Shown one piece after another: positions 54,905 through 63,972 of a stretch of DNA of 64,000 nucleotides. Under the pieces are notes generated by a model that was given only the letters and a program-made list of their open reading frames with translations, had not been told where the DNA came from and searched no databases. Positions within the stretch are counted from its first letter, which is position 1. Each line of letters opens with the position of its first letter. This DNA is from Amphritea pacifica (GTDB lineage Bacteria > Pseudomonadota > Gammaproteobacteria > Pseudomonadales > Balneatricaceae). The position numbers and the translations under genes were made by a program. The stretch spans positions 113,679-177,678 of the forward strand of contig NZ_JAFFZO010000003.1 in the NCBI RefSeq assembly GCF_016924145.1, read 5' to 3'.

Positions 54905-56719
54905 CTAAAACGGAAATATTAACGGCGTAACCGACAGCGTTATCAGCATCGACATTATCTGTAGCGGCAATCCGACTTTGACAAAATCGATAAAGCGATA
55001 GTTACCCGGCACCAGCACCAGAGTATTCACCGGCGAGGCTATCGGCGTCGAGAACGCAGTCGATGCGGCAATCGCTACTGTCATCATAAATGGCTCAGGG
55101 TTCATCTCCAGTCCCTGGGCAATGGCAATTGAAATTGGAGCGATCAAAACCGTTGTCGCCGTGTTAGAAATAAACTGACTCAACACTGAGGTCAGCAAAA
55201 ACAATCCGGCGCAGATCAGCATCGGGGTACTTGACCCCAGCAGTGCTAATAAGCCTGTCACAATCAGATCCAGAGCCCCGCTCTTCTGCATCGCCAGCGC
55301 CAGTGGCAACATCCCGGCAATCAGCACCAGACTGCTGGCATTCAATGAGCGATAAGCCTCATTCATATTGATACAGCCGCTGAGAACCATCGCCACCGCA
55401 GCCAGTAGTATCGCACTAAGACTGGACATTGCACCGCTAATCATCAGTGCCAGCATAGCGACCATAATAGTCAGGGCAATCGGAGCATGCCCCCAGCGCG
55501 CCGATGTCTCAGTCATCTCCGCCGGGGTTTCCAGCATAACGAAATTCTGGCGATCATCCAGTGCTTCAATATAGCGCCAGCCGCCTGCCAGTAACAAAGT
55601 ATCGCCAAACTGCAGCGGCTCACCGGCAAACCGGGTGACTAAGGGTTTGCCATCGCGCAACACACCAATAACACTGAGATTATACCGTTCTCTGAAACGC
55701 CCCTCCTGGATAGTTTTGCCGATAACCGGAGAGCGGTTATGCAACATCACCTCAGCTACACCAAACTCCTTATCCATGCGGGTACGTTCGTCATCGGGAA
55801 AACCAAAAAACATACACCCGGTTTCGATGCATAAGCGTTCGATACCGTCCGCTTCGCCATAGGCCAACAGCACATCACCACTCTCGATCTGTGTTTCACT
55901 GAGCACCGGCATAAACGATGACACCAGCTTTCCATCGCGACGAATGGCAAAAACCGTCACCTCAAAGCGGCTTCTCAGACGCATATCCGAGACCGTTTTA
56001 CCCACCAGTTCAGAATCTTTTCTCACCCGTAAACGATACAGGTTATCCTCTATCCCATAGCGTTGAGCAAACTCTTTCAGATGGGGATGTGCAGCCTCCC
56101 GAACGCCGGTTTCGGGCAGCAATTTAGGCGCGATAAAGACCAGATAGAGGGTGCCAAACAGCAGAATAACACCACCGATCGGAGTGAAATCAAAAAAACC
56201 GAAGGGCTCCAGTCCCGCTGCCCGCAGCTGAGTACTGGCAACCATATTGGGTGGCGTACCGATCAACGTCATCATCCCGCCAATCAGCGACGCAAAGGAG
56301 AGCGGCATCAGCATTTTGGAGGGCTGTAGCCTGGCGGAACGACAGATACTCAGCACCACCGGAATAAACAGCGCTACCGCACCGGTGGAACTCATCACCG
56401 CAGACATCCCGGCCACCACAGGTATCAATACCAGCAGTAGCCTTCGCTCACTCTGCCCACCCATACGCAGAATCCAGTCGCCCACCGCCGCGGCAACACC
56501 GGTGCGGAACAGTCCCTCACCAACAACAAACAGACCGGCGATCATTACCACCAGTGACTGGCCAAAACCGGAAACGGTCTCTGCCGGCGTAATAACCCCC
56601 GATACGGTCAGCACCACAACCACCATCATCGCCACCATATCCATGCGGATGCGGTCCCAGATAAACAGACCGATAGTGGTCAGCAGTAGCGTTAAAACAA
56701 ACAGAATCTCAATATTCAC
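54905..56719 (-). CDS. SLC13/DASS-family permease with two RCK_C (TrkA-C) domains
   Basis: A 604-residue inner membrane protein: about 6 helices, then two cytosolic TrkA-C modules (about residues 210-290 and 300-375: DSELVGKTVSDMRLRSRFEVTVFAIRRDGK; RSPVIGKTIQEGRFRERYNLSVIGVLR), then the second membrane half with ASTAFSTPIASPVNTLVLVPGNYRF. The layout is that of the SLC13-like CitT/SAC1 permease group (sulfate, dicarboxylate or other anions). The substrate is open. Alone on its strand. Confidence 0.88.
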   Translation of the reverse strand: MNIEILFVLTLLLTTIGLFIWDRIRMDMVAMMVVVVLTVSGVITPAETVSGFGQSLVVMIAGLFVVGEGLFRTGVAAAVGDWILRMGGQSERRLLLVLIPVVAGMSAVMSSTGAVALFIPVVLSICRSARLQPSKMLMPLSFASLIGGMMTLIGTPPNMVASTQLRAAGLEPFGFFDFTPIGGVILLFGTLYLVFIAPKLLPETGVREAAHPHLKEFAQRYGIEDNLYRLRVRKDSELVGKTVSDMRLRSRFEVTVFAIRRDGKLVSSFMPVLSETQIESGDVLLAYGEADGIERLCIETGCMFFGFPDDERTRMDKEFGVAEVMLHNRSPVIGKTIQEGRFRERYNLSVIGVLRDGKPLVTRFAGEPLQFGDTLLLAGGWRYIEALDDRQNFVMLETPAEMTETSARWGHAPIALTIMVAMLALMISGAMSSLSAILLAAVAMVLSGCINMNEAYRSLNASSLVLIAGMLPLALAMQKSGALDLIVTGLLALLGSSTPMLICAGLFLLTSVLSQFISNTATTVLIAPISIAIAQGLEMNPEPFMMTVAIAASTAFSTPIASPVNTLVLVPGNYRFIDFVKVGLPLQIMSMLITLSVTPLIFPF

Positions 56720-56765
56720 ACAATCTCCTGTGCGGCATTTGCTGTTTATCCATTAATGCGGTCGG

Positions 56766-57662
56766 TTATCTCGCAGGCCCCGATGCCGGCCTGAGCACCA
56801 GGTACACTCCGGCGACGGTCACGCCGATCGCCACCACCTGAATCCAGCTGAGCGCTTCACCAAACAGAATCCAGGCTTCCAGCGAGGTGACCGGTGGGAC
56901 CAGATAGAAGTAACTGGCAACACGAGCCGCCTCCCCCTCCCGGATCATGAACATCAATAGCAAAATCGCCGAGACCGACAAACCAAACACCAGCCAGGCA
57001 AGAGACAACATCAGCGTTATATTCCATTCAACGTGACGCTCTTCAAACAGAAACGCCAACAGCGCCATCGCTATAGCCGTTGACAGATATTGCCAGATCG
57101 ATCCCGTTAACAGATCAACCTTACCACCAAAACGTTTCTGATAAAGCGTGCCAAAAGAGATTGAAAAAAGTGCAATAAGCACCGCGGCAACCGCCTCAGG
57201 TCGAAAAGTGATCACCTCACTATGCTGACCATTCAGCAGGATAACCACCACCCCGGCCAGCCCCATAACCAGTCCCATCCACTGTACGCCGCGCAGTCGC
57301 TGACCCAGCCACTGCCAGCCGATCAGTGACGTCAACAGAGGCTGTAAACCAACGACAATGGCGGCAATCCCGGCTGGCATCTGCCATTTGATAGCAGCAA
57401 ATACCCCGCCAAGATAACAGGCATGCACCAGAAACCCGGTGACAGCCTGATGTCCCCCCTGGCGCAGTGAGGGCCAGGAAGATCGGTAAATCAGAGCCAG
57501 CAGGGTAAACACTGCCAGCGTCATAAGCATCCTGATAAACAGAAGATAGAACGGCTCAATATAGGGCAGTGCATATTTTGCCCCGATAAAGCCTGTGCTC
57601 CAGAGCAACACAAACAGTACTGGAACCAGTTGGGTAAAACGGGAATGGCTCACACAGGTCAC
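56766..57662 (-). CDS. EamA-domain (DMT family) exporter
   Basis: 298 residues with ten membrane helices in two EamA halves: VLFVLLWSTGFIGAKYALPYIEPF, then the internal TFRPEAVAAVLIALFSISFGTLYQKRFGG and YFYLVPPVTSLEAWILFGEALSW. Family members export amino acids, cysteine derivatives or nucleosides; nothing narrows it. No close operon partner, the GNAT gene follows 65 bp upstream. Confidence 0.87.
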   Translation of the reverse strand: MTCVSHSRFTQLVPVLFVLLWSTGFIGAKYALPYIEPFYLLFIRMLMTLAVFTLLALIYRSSWPSLRQGGHQAVTGFLVHACYLGGVFAAIKWQMPAGIAAIVVGLQPLLTSLIGWQWLGQRLRGVQWMGLVMGLAGVVVILLNGQHSEVITFRPEAVAAVLIALFSISFGTLYQKRFGGKVDLLTGSIWQYLSTAIAMALLAFLFEERHVEWNITLMLSLAWLVFGLSVSAILLLMFMIREGEAARVASYFYLVPPVTSLEAWILFGEALSWIQVVAIGVTVAGVYLVLRPASGPAR

Positions 57663-57727
57663 CGATCTATAAAAACGTTACTGTACTTGTTATCCGGTTA
57701 AAACTCACATTTTAAAGACAACCGTGG

Positions 57728-58135
57728 TTAATGATCATCGCCATCATAGATCCACATCGGTTCGGTTTTACCTGCCCGACTAAAACCAAGCGACTCATAG
57801 AAGCCTATCGCATCACCATCGGCAGTTAACATCTGCTGATGAAAACCCTGGTAACGTTGTTGCATCGCCTGCATCAACTGCTTACCAATTCCCTGCCCCT
57901 GATAGTCCGGAGAGACCAGCATATGAGGGTAATAGACCACCAGATGGCCATCGGAGATCGCGTTACCCAAACCGATCAGTTTACCCCCGATCCGGGCGGT
58001 CACCAGCGAGTGAGACCCCTCCAGCGCAGCCATTAACTGAACGGGCTTTTGTGCCGCAGACCAGCCATTATCGCGGTAAAGCTGAACCACTTCGTCTTGC
58101 CGAAGATGATCGTTGAAACTGATTTCCGTGTTCAC
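57728..58135 (-). CDS. GNAT-family N-acetyltransferase
   Basis: 135 residues with the acetyl-CoA loop YYPHMLVSPDYQGQGIGKQLMQAMQQRY (the QGQGIG/A motif) and DGDAIGFYESLGFSRAGKTEPMWIY. It matches small unassigned GNAT enzymes. It lies between the AraC-type gene and the EamA exporter, all reading leftward, possibly as one unit. Confidence 0.87.
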   Translation of the reverse strand: MNTEISFNDHLRQDEVVQLYRDNGWSAAQKPVQLMAALEGSHSLVTARIGGKLIGLGNAISDGHLVVYYPHMLVSPDYQGQGIGKQLMQAMQQRYQGFHQQMLTADGDAIGFYESLGFSRAGKTEPMWIYDGDDH

Positions 58136-58183
58136 AAGTAAAGATCCTGTATTAAACCATTAATGTTAAAGGTTAAGGCCTGA

Positions 58184-59053
58184 TCAGTAGAACTGAACAG
58201 GCTGAAAATATAACAGTTCAAACCGTTCCTCTGGATCAAGGAACTGATTGCGCTGATACTCGGCAAATGCGGGCGTAGCCCCTGATTTAAGGCCCGAAGC
58301 GACCAGCCACTCATCCTGAAGCCGGGTAATCCAGGGTAACAGTTCACCATACTGCCCGACAAACCTGAAACGAGCATACAAGCCCCCAGGAATCACCATC
58401 GAGTTGACCAGCCCGCGACGGGCAACCGGACGATCAATCACCAGGCAGGCGACATAGCGACACCGGTGTAGCGGCGTCCAGGCGGGATTGGAGTGATGCA
58501 GGCCGATCTGTTTTTCAAACGGACGTTTCTCTGCCGTTGCCCACGCCTGCAGGATCTGCCAGGCATTGCGAATTGAGCGACCATAACCCAGATGCCGGAC
58601 ATAGGCCACCGGTTGATCTGGCAGTTCAATCAGATCCGGCAGAGGCAGAGCCACCCCTTTAATCCGCTCGGCACCTGCAGCAATTTCAGGGTCTGCCAAA
58701 TAGGGCTGAGTATGAGGACGCTCCTGAGTGCGCCAGCGGCCAGGGCTGATGCCGAACTGCTGGGAAAACACCCGGGTGAATGAAGCCAGCGAATTATAAC
58801 CGCACTTCAGAGCGATATCCCGTATCGGCGTTAACGGTTCAAACATCAGCAGATTAGCGCCATGCTCAAGCCGGACCCGACGGATATAACAGTGCAGAGA
58901 CTCGCCGGTAACCCGCTTAAACAAGCGGTGAAAATGTTGCTCAGAATAGGCCGCCACACGTGCAAGACCGGCACCGGTCAGCGGTGCACTCAGGTCCCGG
59001 TGAATACGGTGCAGGACATCGTTGATGCGCGCGGTCTGCTGAGTGTTTGGCAT
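58184..59053 (-). CDS. AraC-family regulator with C-terminal GyrI-like domain
   Basis: A 289-residue fusion: N-terminal AraC double helix-turn-helix (residues 8-105; HFHRLFKRVTGESLHCYIRRVRLEHGANLL, IRDIALKCGYNSLASFTRVFSQQFGISPGRW) and a C-terminal GyrI-like ligand-binding fold (from about 130; RRGLVNSMVIPGGLYARFRF, ERFELLYFQPV). This is the Rob/SoxS-type sensor architecture for small hydrophobic compounds. Divergent from an aminotransferase and upstream of GNAT and EamA genes that could be its targets. Confidence 0.9.
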   Translation of the reverse strand: MPNTQQTARINDVLHRIHRDLSAPLTGAGLARVAAYSEQHFHRLFKRVTGESLHCYIRRVRLEHGANLLMFEPLTPIRDIALKCGYNSLASFTRVFSQQFGISPGRWRTQERPHTQPYLADPEIAAGAERIKGVALPLPDLIELPDQPVAYVRHLGYGRSIRNAWQILQAWATAEKRPFEKQIGLHHSNPAWTPLHRCRYVACLVIDRPVARRGLVNSMVIPGGLYARFRFVGQYGELLPWITRLQDEWLVASGLKSGATPAFAEYQRNQFLDPEERFELLYFQPVQFY

Positions 59054-59203
59054 TGCCAGTCTGATCTCTCAAGTTCGGTTAATCGCTTTAACCCTAACGA
59101 AAAATAAGCTTAAACAGATAAATAGTAAAGCATAAATGGATAAATAAATAGGAACTCTCAGATCTACACTTTGACAAAGATAAATAAGCCACAGGACAGA
59201 GCT

Positions 59204-60343
59204 ATGAAGTTTGCCAGACTTGCCAGGGCATTAAACCCATCCTATATCAGGGAGATCCTCAAAGCGGCGGTACAACCCGATATGATCTCAATGGCCGGTG
59301 GGCTGCCCGCATCCTCTTTGCTGCCGGTCAAACTCATACAGCAAACCTGCCAGTCACTGGCAGATAACGTGCATCTGTTTCAGTATGGTAGCAGCCGTGG
59401 TTATCAGCCTCTGCTGGATACACTCAGCCAGTCTGACCCGCAACACCCCCATCCCTGGTTAATCTGTAATGGCAGCCAGCAGGCCCTCGATCTGCTAACC
59501 CGGGCGCTTTTGGAACCGGGTGATGCTGTGGTTGCCGAAGTGCCTGCTTATCTGGGCGCATTGCAGGCGTTTCAGCTCAGCGGTGCAACTATCTGCCCGT
59601 TGAACAGTACCTCAGAGGGCCCGGATCTGGCGCAGCTCGAAGACTACCTGAAACACCCCTCAGTCAGACTGTTTTATGCGGTGCCTGACTTTCACAACCC
59701 TACCGGACGGGTATGGTCTGGCGGGGTGAGAATCGAAGTTGCCCGATTGTGTCGCCGCTACGGAGTGACGCTGATCGAGGATATTCCCTACCGGGAGTTA
59801 CGTTTCAGTGGCGAACAGCAACGCCCCCTCAGTCAGCTCTGCCCGGAACAGACAATCACCCTGAAATCATTCTCCAAGATCGGGTTTCCGGGGTTGCGCG
59901 TCGGCGCGATGAGTGGGCCCGCTGAATTTATCAGGGTTGCTGAACGGATTAAGCAGGCGGTCGACCTGCATACCGGTATCCCTCAGCAGGCGATCATCAA
60001 CGATCTGTTGAATCACCCGGGATATCCGGATCACCTTGCCAGTCTGCGATTTGGATATCAGCAGCGCTATCAGCAACTGAGCACGGAGCTAACTGAGCAA
60101 CTGGGTCAGCAGGTGGAGTTTGAAACGGTTGAGGGTGGCATGTTTATCTGGTTAAAGTTGCGCAAAGGCAGAGGCAGTGAAGTAGCCGCCCGTGCCCTTG
60201 AACATAAACTTGCCGTTGTGCCAGGCGCCGCGTTCTACCCTGACGGGGCTAAAGAGACAGATAATGCTATCAGGCTCAACTTCAGTAATACTGAGCCATC
60301 CCTGGCTACTGAAGCGGTGACACGACTGGCAAGATCATTGTAA
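59204..60343 (+). CDS. PLP-dependent aminotransferase, class I/II (2-aminoadipate type)
   Basis: 379 residues starting MKFARLARALNPSYIREILK, with MAGGLPASSLLP, GSSRGYQPLLDTL, CNGSQQALDLL, the D of VPDFHNPTGRVW, the PLP lysine in TLKSFSKIGFPGLRVGAM and a final RLNFSN arginine. It resembles the LysN/2-aminoadipate or MocR-catalytic branch but has no DNA-binding domain. The TTG at 59171 would extend it by 11 residues; ATG 59204 with AGGA upstream is better. Opposite the AraC gene. Confidence 0.88.
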   Translation: MKFARLARALNPSYIREILKAAVQPDMISMAGGLPASSLLPVKLIQQTCQSLADNVHLFQYGSSRGYQPLLDTLSQSDPQHPHPWLICNGSQQALDLLTRALLEPGDAVVAEVPAYLGALQAFQLSGATICPLNSTSEGPDLAQLEDYLKHPSVRLFYAVPDFHNPTGRVWSGGVRIEVARLCRRYGVTLIEDIPYRELRFSGEQQRPLSQLCPEQTITLKSFSKIGFPGLRVGAMSGPAEFIRVAERIKQAVDLHTGIPQQAIINDLLNHPGYPDHLASLRFGYQQRYQQLSTELTEQLGQQVEFETVEGGMFIWLKLRKGRGSEVAARALEHKLAVVPGAAFYPDGAKETDNAIRLNFSNTEPSLATEAVTRLARSL

Positions 60344-60398
60344 ATCGTTAAAGCTGTCAGACTTCAGCTTAAACATGAACTTAACTTAAGCAGGCAAA

Positions 60399-60426
60399 GA
60401 TCAGCGGGCGTCCCGGCCCGCTGATC
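60399..60426. terminator. Strong hairpin between the aminotransferase and the repeat-tailed MFS gene
   Basis: GATCAGCGGG and CCCGCTGATC form a perfect 10-bp GC-rich stem with an 8-base loop. It lies where two converging transcripts end; a clear T-run is lacking on either side, so it may need Rho or act by structure alone. Confidence 0.6.
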
Positions 60427-60468
60427 CTCTGTAACGGCAGATTATGCGGTGTTTAACGGCGTTCCTAT

Positions 60469-60540
60469 TTACTGCCCTTTTCTTGATGCCCTTTTCTTAA
60501 TGCTCTTGTCTTAACGGCCTTTCTCTTAATTGTCTTTCTC
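60469..60540. repeat. 14-15-bp minisatellite spanning the MFS stop codon
   Basis: On the minus strand five units follow one another: GAGAAAGACAATTAA, GAGAAAGGCCGTTAA, GACAAGAGCATTAA, GAAAAGGGCATCAA, GAAAAGGGCAGTAA. The first TAA is the stop codon of the gene; the next repeats it in phase, and the array runs on for about 57 bp beyond the gene. Confidence 0.85.
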
Positions 60541-63132
60541 TGATTTTTCAGCATCATCACCAGAGGGTTCATCCAAACCGTCGGCACTACGGTTATCTAC
60601 CTGCCGTTCACTATTCCGGTCAATAGAGTCTACCCACTCACCCTCTGTGGACTGATCGCCAGCGCTGATCGCATCGACAACGTCAGAGGCGGCCTCTGGG
60701 ATGTTTTCAACCACGGCGACAGCGACCTGTTCGGCACTCTCAGGTGATACCTCCCGAAGGCGGTTAACCAACTCAACCGCATCCTGAATTTCACTGGCAG
60801 GTTTGTCATTTAAACCGGCATTGTCGATCTGATAACTTTCATGTAGCAGCCGGGCAACTTCAGCCGCGACATAGCGTGCACTTTCCGGTACGGCTTCCAC
60901 AATTTTCACCGCCAGATTCAGTGACATCTCAGGCGATAGTTCAGACATCCGGGTGAGCCACTCGATTGCTTTCTGATGCTCATCCTCAATCTCTTCTGCC
61001 TGTTCAGACGGTTCAGTATCGGTGTCAGAGCCGCCGACAGGCGTTTCAGCGACATCACTATCGCTGTCAGTCACATCATCAGCGTCCTCATCGGTTGATG
61101 ACAGATATTCCTCAGTCACTTCGAACATCGATTCAGGCACCGCTTCTACAACGGTTGCGGCAACATCCATCGCCTGTTCAGGGGCGGCTTCAGAGAGCCT
61201 TGAAACCCACTCAACCGCATCATGATAATCGCTCTCATCCCCCTCAGATGCTCCATCTGAAGCGCTGTCAGCCCCTTCGCTGTTTGCCTCAGATTCGTAG
61301 TGGGACATATACTCTTCTGTCATGGCCACCGCAGACTCAGGCACAGAGCCTGCCACGGTCACGGCAATATCCAGAGCCTGATCCGGATTGGCATCCCAGA
61401 GTTCAGTTGCCATGTTCAGTGCATCGGCCTCACTGGTATCATCTTCACGGTCAGCCGGACGCATCGATTCACGCTCTTCGGCAATCAGACGGGCATAGTA
61501 TTCAGCCACCTGAGTGGCAGATTCAGGCGCAGATGCAACGGCAATACGCGCCATCTCAATCCGCATTTCGGGAAATACCCGTCCCACTTCAATCGCCACA
61601 GGTATCACCTGCTGCGGATACCATTCAGCCAGACGAGATACCAGATCGGCTGCCAGATCAGGTTTGGCTTTGACAATCGCCTGAGTGATCTCAAGAATCT
61701 GATAGGGTGCCGCCTCTTTCATAACCTCATAAAGACGCATGACATCGATACCCGGTACTTTGGCAACAGCCGCGGCCACCTCAGTACCTCTTTCAGGATT
61801 CTTAACGGTCAGTGCCCGTGCCAGTTTAACAGCGGCCGCAGGATCAGATTCTGCGATACTGATTGCAAGTTCGGCCTCTGCACTCAGTTGCGCTTCAGGC
61901 TCGGTATACTCGGTCCGGGGGTCGAGGTAAACCGACGTGGTCAGTGCCTCACCCTGCATAACAAATCCTTCCTGATCCTCGACTGGCAGCGCCTTACTAA
62001 CAGACATACGGTAGATTGTGAACAGCGCCAGAAGCATCTGTGAAACCGCGAGAAAATAGAACAGGCTGGAACTGCCAAAAGCGGACATCACCAGAGACGC
62101 TGTATAGGGGCCAATCGCGCCACCGATACCAAAGGCCAGCAGCATGCTGCCCATGGCGGATACCATCTCAGATTTTTTCAGTTTATCAAACGCCTCAGCA
62201 ACGCTCAGCGGGTAATAACAGGCCACCATCCCTGACGTCAGACCACAGAGAATAAAGATGCCGGTCATCATATGCATCGCCGCCAGCGGGATAATTGCAA
62301 CGCCAAGCACAGAGGAAAGCAGTAGCAAACCCAGCAATATGGTCCGTCGATCTAAACGATCTGACAGGGCTCCCACCGGAAACTGCATGCTGAAGGCGCC
62401 CAGGATGGCACAGCCCATAAACAGTGACAGCTGAAAACCGCTGATATGATACTCAGCAGCAAAAACCGGCAACAGGTTAAACAGTGCAGAATAGACCGCG
62501 CCCGATGTTAAACAGGTTACCACCCCCAGAGGGGATATTTTGTACAGAGAGATGATCGACATCGGCGCGACAGTCTCAATCACCGGGCCTTTAGAACGAC
62601 TGAAAAGAACCGGCAGCGTGGCCATACAGAACAGGATACCCACCAGAACAAACAGTGTATTGTCAGACGGTTCAGCAACCCCCATCAGGAACTGTCCGCA
62701 AAACAGACCGCCCATGATACAGGCATTATAAACAGCCAGGATTTTCCCCCGGGTCTCTTCGGTAGCGCTGTCACTGAGCCAGCTCTCCATCGCGGTCAAC
62801 AAACAGGCATGACTGAAACCAAGCAAAACCCGCAATACTCCCCACAACAGTGCGTTAGCATCCAGGGTGAAAGCCAGTATACAGATCGCTTCTATCGCCA
62901 GGCTGCCAGCAAAGACTCTGATATGGCCGACCCGTTTAACCAACTGTTTACTGTAGATGGCACCGGTCAGCATCCCCACGAAATACATCGACAGCACCAT
63001 ACCGATGGTGTCGGTTGAGATCCCTTCCAGTCCCATGCGTGATGGCACAAGAATGTTCATCAGGCCAATACCCAGATAGAGGATAATACAGCTGCTAAAC
63101 AGGGCAATTAATGACAACAGAGCTTTACGCAC
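60526..63132 (-). CDS. MFS transporter (YcaD-like) fused to a long 15-residue-repeat cytoplasmic tail
   Basis: 868 residues. Residues 1-376 form a complete 12-helix MFS domain with the loop motif QFPVGALSDRLDRRTILLGL (250-268) and VLRVLLGFSHACLLTAMESWL (99-119), as in YcaD-type transporters. Residues 377-868 are soluble and acidic. They contain helical units that start with Pro every 15 residues (P431, 446, 460, 476, 491, 506, 521, 536), then four isolated pairs (P583/598, 651/666, 734/749, 797/812) separated by Ser/Asp/Glu-rich linkers. The consensus is P-E-x-A-x-x-V-A-x-x-V. No family known to me has this tail. Function unknown; scaffold or sensor by inference. Confidence 0.9.
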   Translation of the reverse strand: MRKALLSLIALFSSCIILYLGIGLMNILVPSRMGLEGISTDTIGMVLSMYFVGMLTGAIYSKQLVKRVGHIRVFAGSLAIEAICILAFTLDANALLWGVLRVLLGFSHACLLTAMESWLSDSATEETRGKILAVYNACIMGGLFCGQFLMGVAEPSDNTLFVLVGILFCMATLPVLFSRSKGPVIETVAPMSIISLYKISPLGVVTCLTSGAVYSALFNLLPVFAAEYHISGFQLSLFMGCAILGAFSMQFPVGALSDRLDRRTILLGLLLLSSVLGVAIIPLAAMHMMTGIFILCGLTSGMVACYYPLSVAEAFDKLKKSEMVSAMGSMLLAFGIGGAIGPYTASLVMSAFGSSSLFYFLAVSQMLLALFTIYRMSVSKALPVEDQEGFVMQGEALTTSVYLDPRTEYTEPEAQLSAEAELAISIAESDPAAAVKLARALTVKNPERGTEVAAAVAKVPGIDVMRLYEVMKEAAPYQILEITQAIVKAKPDLAADLVSRLAEWYPQQVIPVAIEVGRVFPEMRIEMARIAVASAPESATQVAEYYARLIAEERESMRPADREDDTSEADALNMATELWDANPDQALDIAVTVAGSVPESAVAMTEEYMSHYESEANSEGADSASDGASEGDESDYHDAVEWVSRLSEAAPEQAMDVAATVVEAVPESMFEVTEEYLSSTDEDADDVTDSDSDVAETPVGGSDTDTEPSEQAEEIEDEHQKAIEWLTRMSELSPEMSLNLAVKIVEAVPESARYVAAEVARLLHESYQIDNAGLNDKPASEIQDAVELVNRLREVSPESAEQVAVAVVENIPEAASDVVDAISAGDQSTEGEWVDSIDRNSERQVDNRSADGLDEPSGDDAEKSEKDN

Positions 63133-63203
63133 GAAGATTTCTCTCTTCAGAAATATAAAATTATGGCAGAAACGCGTTCAGTTTCAGGTTTTAAAAAATG
63201 CAA

Positions 63204-63228
63204 AAAGCCGGCTTAATAGGCCGGCTTG
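63204..63228 (-). terminator. Rho-independent terminator after the YdiI-like gene
   Basis: Read leftward, AAGCCGGC and GCCGGCTT form a perfect 8-bp stem (loop of 7) followed by TTTTTGC. It lies between the YdiI-like gene and the MFS gene. Confidence 0.8.
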
Positions 63229-63318
63229 TTAAGTCGTCAGTCTAACACCCTAAATCGGTCATATACACCCCTAAAGTGCCGATTCAGATCATAATCAAAG
63301 CTGTTTTTCTAAATCAGA

Positions 63319-63738
63319 TTAATTCCCTAATACCGCGACGGTTAAGCGGGAAACGCAAATCGCCTTTTCCTGCTCATCGACGATGCGGATATCCCACACC
63401 TGAGTTGAACGACCGATATGGACAGGTGATGCGGTACCATAAACATGTCCGGTGCTGATGCCTGACAGATGATTCGCATTTATCTCAAGCCCGACACACC
63501 GATGGCCGGGTTCGGCGGCCAGTTGTGCGGCAACACTCCCGAGTGTTTCCGCCAGAACTACCGATGCGCCCCCATGCAGAAGCCCCATCGGCTGGTGTGT
63601 TCTGCAATCGACCGGCATAGAGGCTGTGATATAATCGGGGCCGATTTCGGTGATCTCAATTCCCAGGTGGTCGATCAGTGTATTTCTGGCGAACACCTGT
63701 AACTCGGCAACACTTTTTTCTGTTTTCCAGATAGACAT
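63319..63738 (-). CDS. ydiI: YdiI/MenI-like hotdog acyl-CoA thioesterase
   Basis: From ATG 63738 (GGAGG five bases upstream; the GTG at 63744 is not used) the protein has 139 residues, nearly the same as E. coli YdiI: SIWKTEKS, ITEIGPDYITASMPVDCRTHQPMGLLHGGASVVLAETLGSVAA with the active-site glutamate and glycine-rich segment, GLEINANHL and SRLTVAVLGN. The family hydrolyses 1,4-dihydroxy-2-naphthoyl-CoA or benzoyl-type CoA esters. No menaquinone gene is in the window; a broad aromatic acyl-CoA thioesterase role is possible. Confidence 0.9.
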   Translation of the reverse strand: MSIWKTEKSVAELQVFARNTLIDHLGIEITEIGPDYITASMPVDCRTHQPMGLLHGGASVVLAETLGSVAAQLAAEPGHRCVGLEINANHLSGISTGHVYGTASPVHIGRSTQVWDIRIVDEQEKAICVSRLTVAVLGN

Positions 63739-63916
63739 ATACACCTCCGCTGCAAAACAACTAAATTATCACTTCAGCCAACCGCTAAAAATATCATTTC
63801 CGGTCAATTTGGTGTCACAACGGCTCAGTGTCTGATTTTGCTGGCAGGCTTCAGATAAGGGTGCGAATAAGCCGAGATATGGTGATTTCTGGTGTATGGA
63901 GAAAGATAGAGAGGGT

Positions 63917-63972
63917 GGCGTATCCTGTTGATTGATCTCGCCAGATCGCAATCAACAGAAGAGAGATACGCC
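63917..63972 (+). promoter_or_regulatory. Long interrupted hairpin directly before the last start codon
   Basis: GGCGTATC (63917-63924) pairs with GATACGCC (63965-63972), CTGTTGATTG (63925-63934) with CAATCAACAG (63949-63958), and a further four pairs lie in the centre (ATCT with AGAT). The ATG at 63973 follows immediately, and the only purine-rich ribosome binding site, AAGAGAG, lies in the unpaired bulge and the next arm. Such structures near IS ends block translation from outside transcripts. Confidence 0.6.

Noticed and set aside
60966-62043. Long frames (235 and 247 residues) on the plus strand opposite the repeat-tailed MFS gene
   Set aside because: They are shadows of the GC-biased repeat region; no start signals and Gln/His/Arg-rich content typical of antisense frames.
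63769-63951. 60-residue minus-strand frame near the right edge
   Set aside because: Lies in the putative IS end region; no ribosome binding site and no family resemblance.
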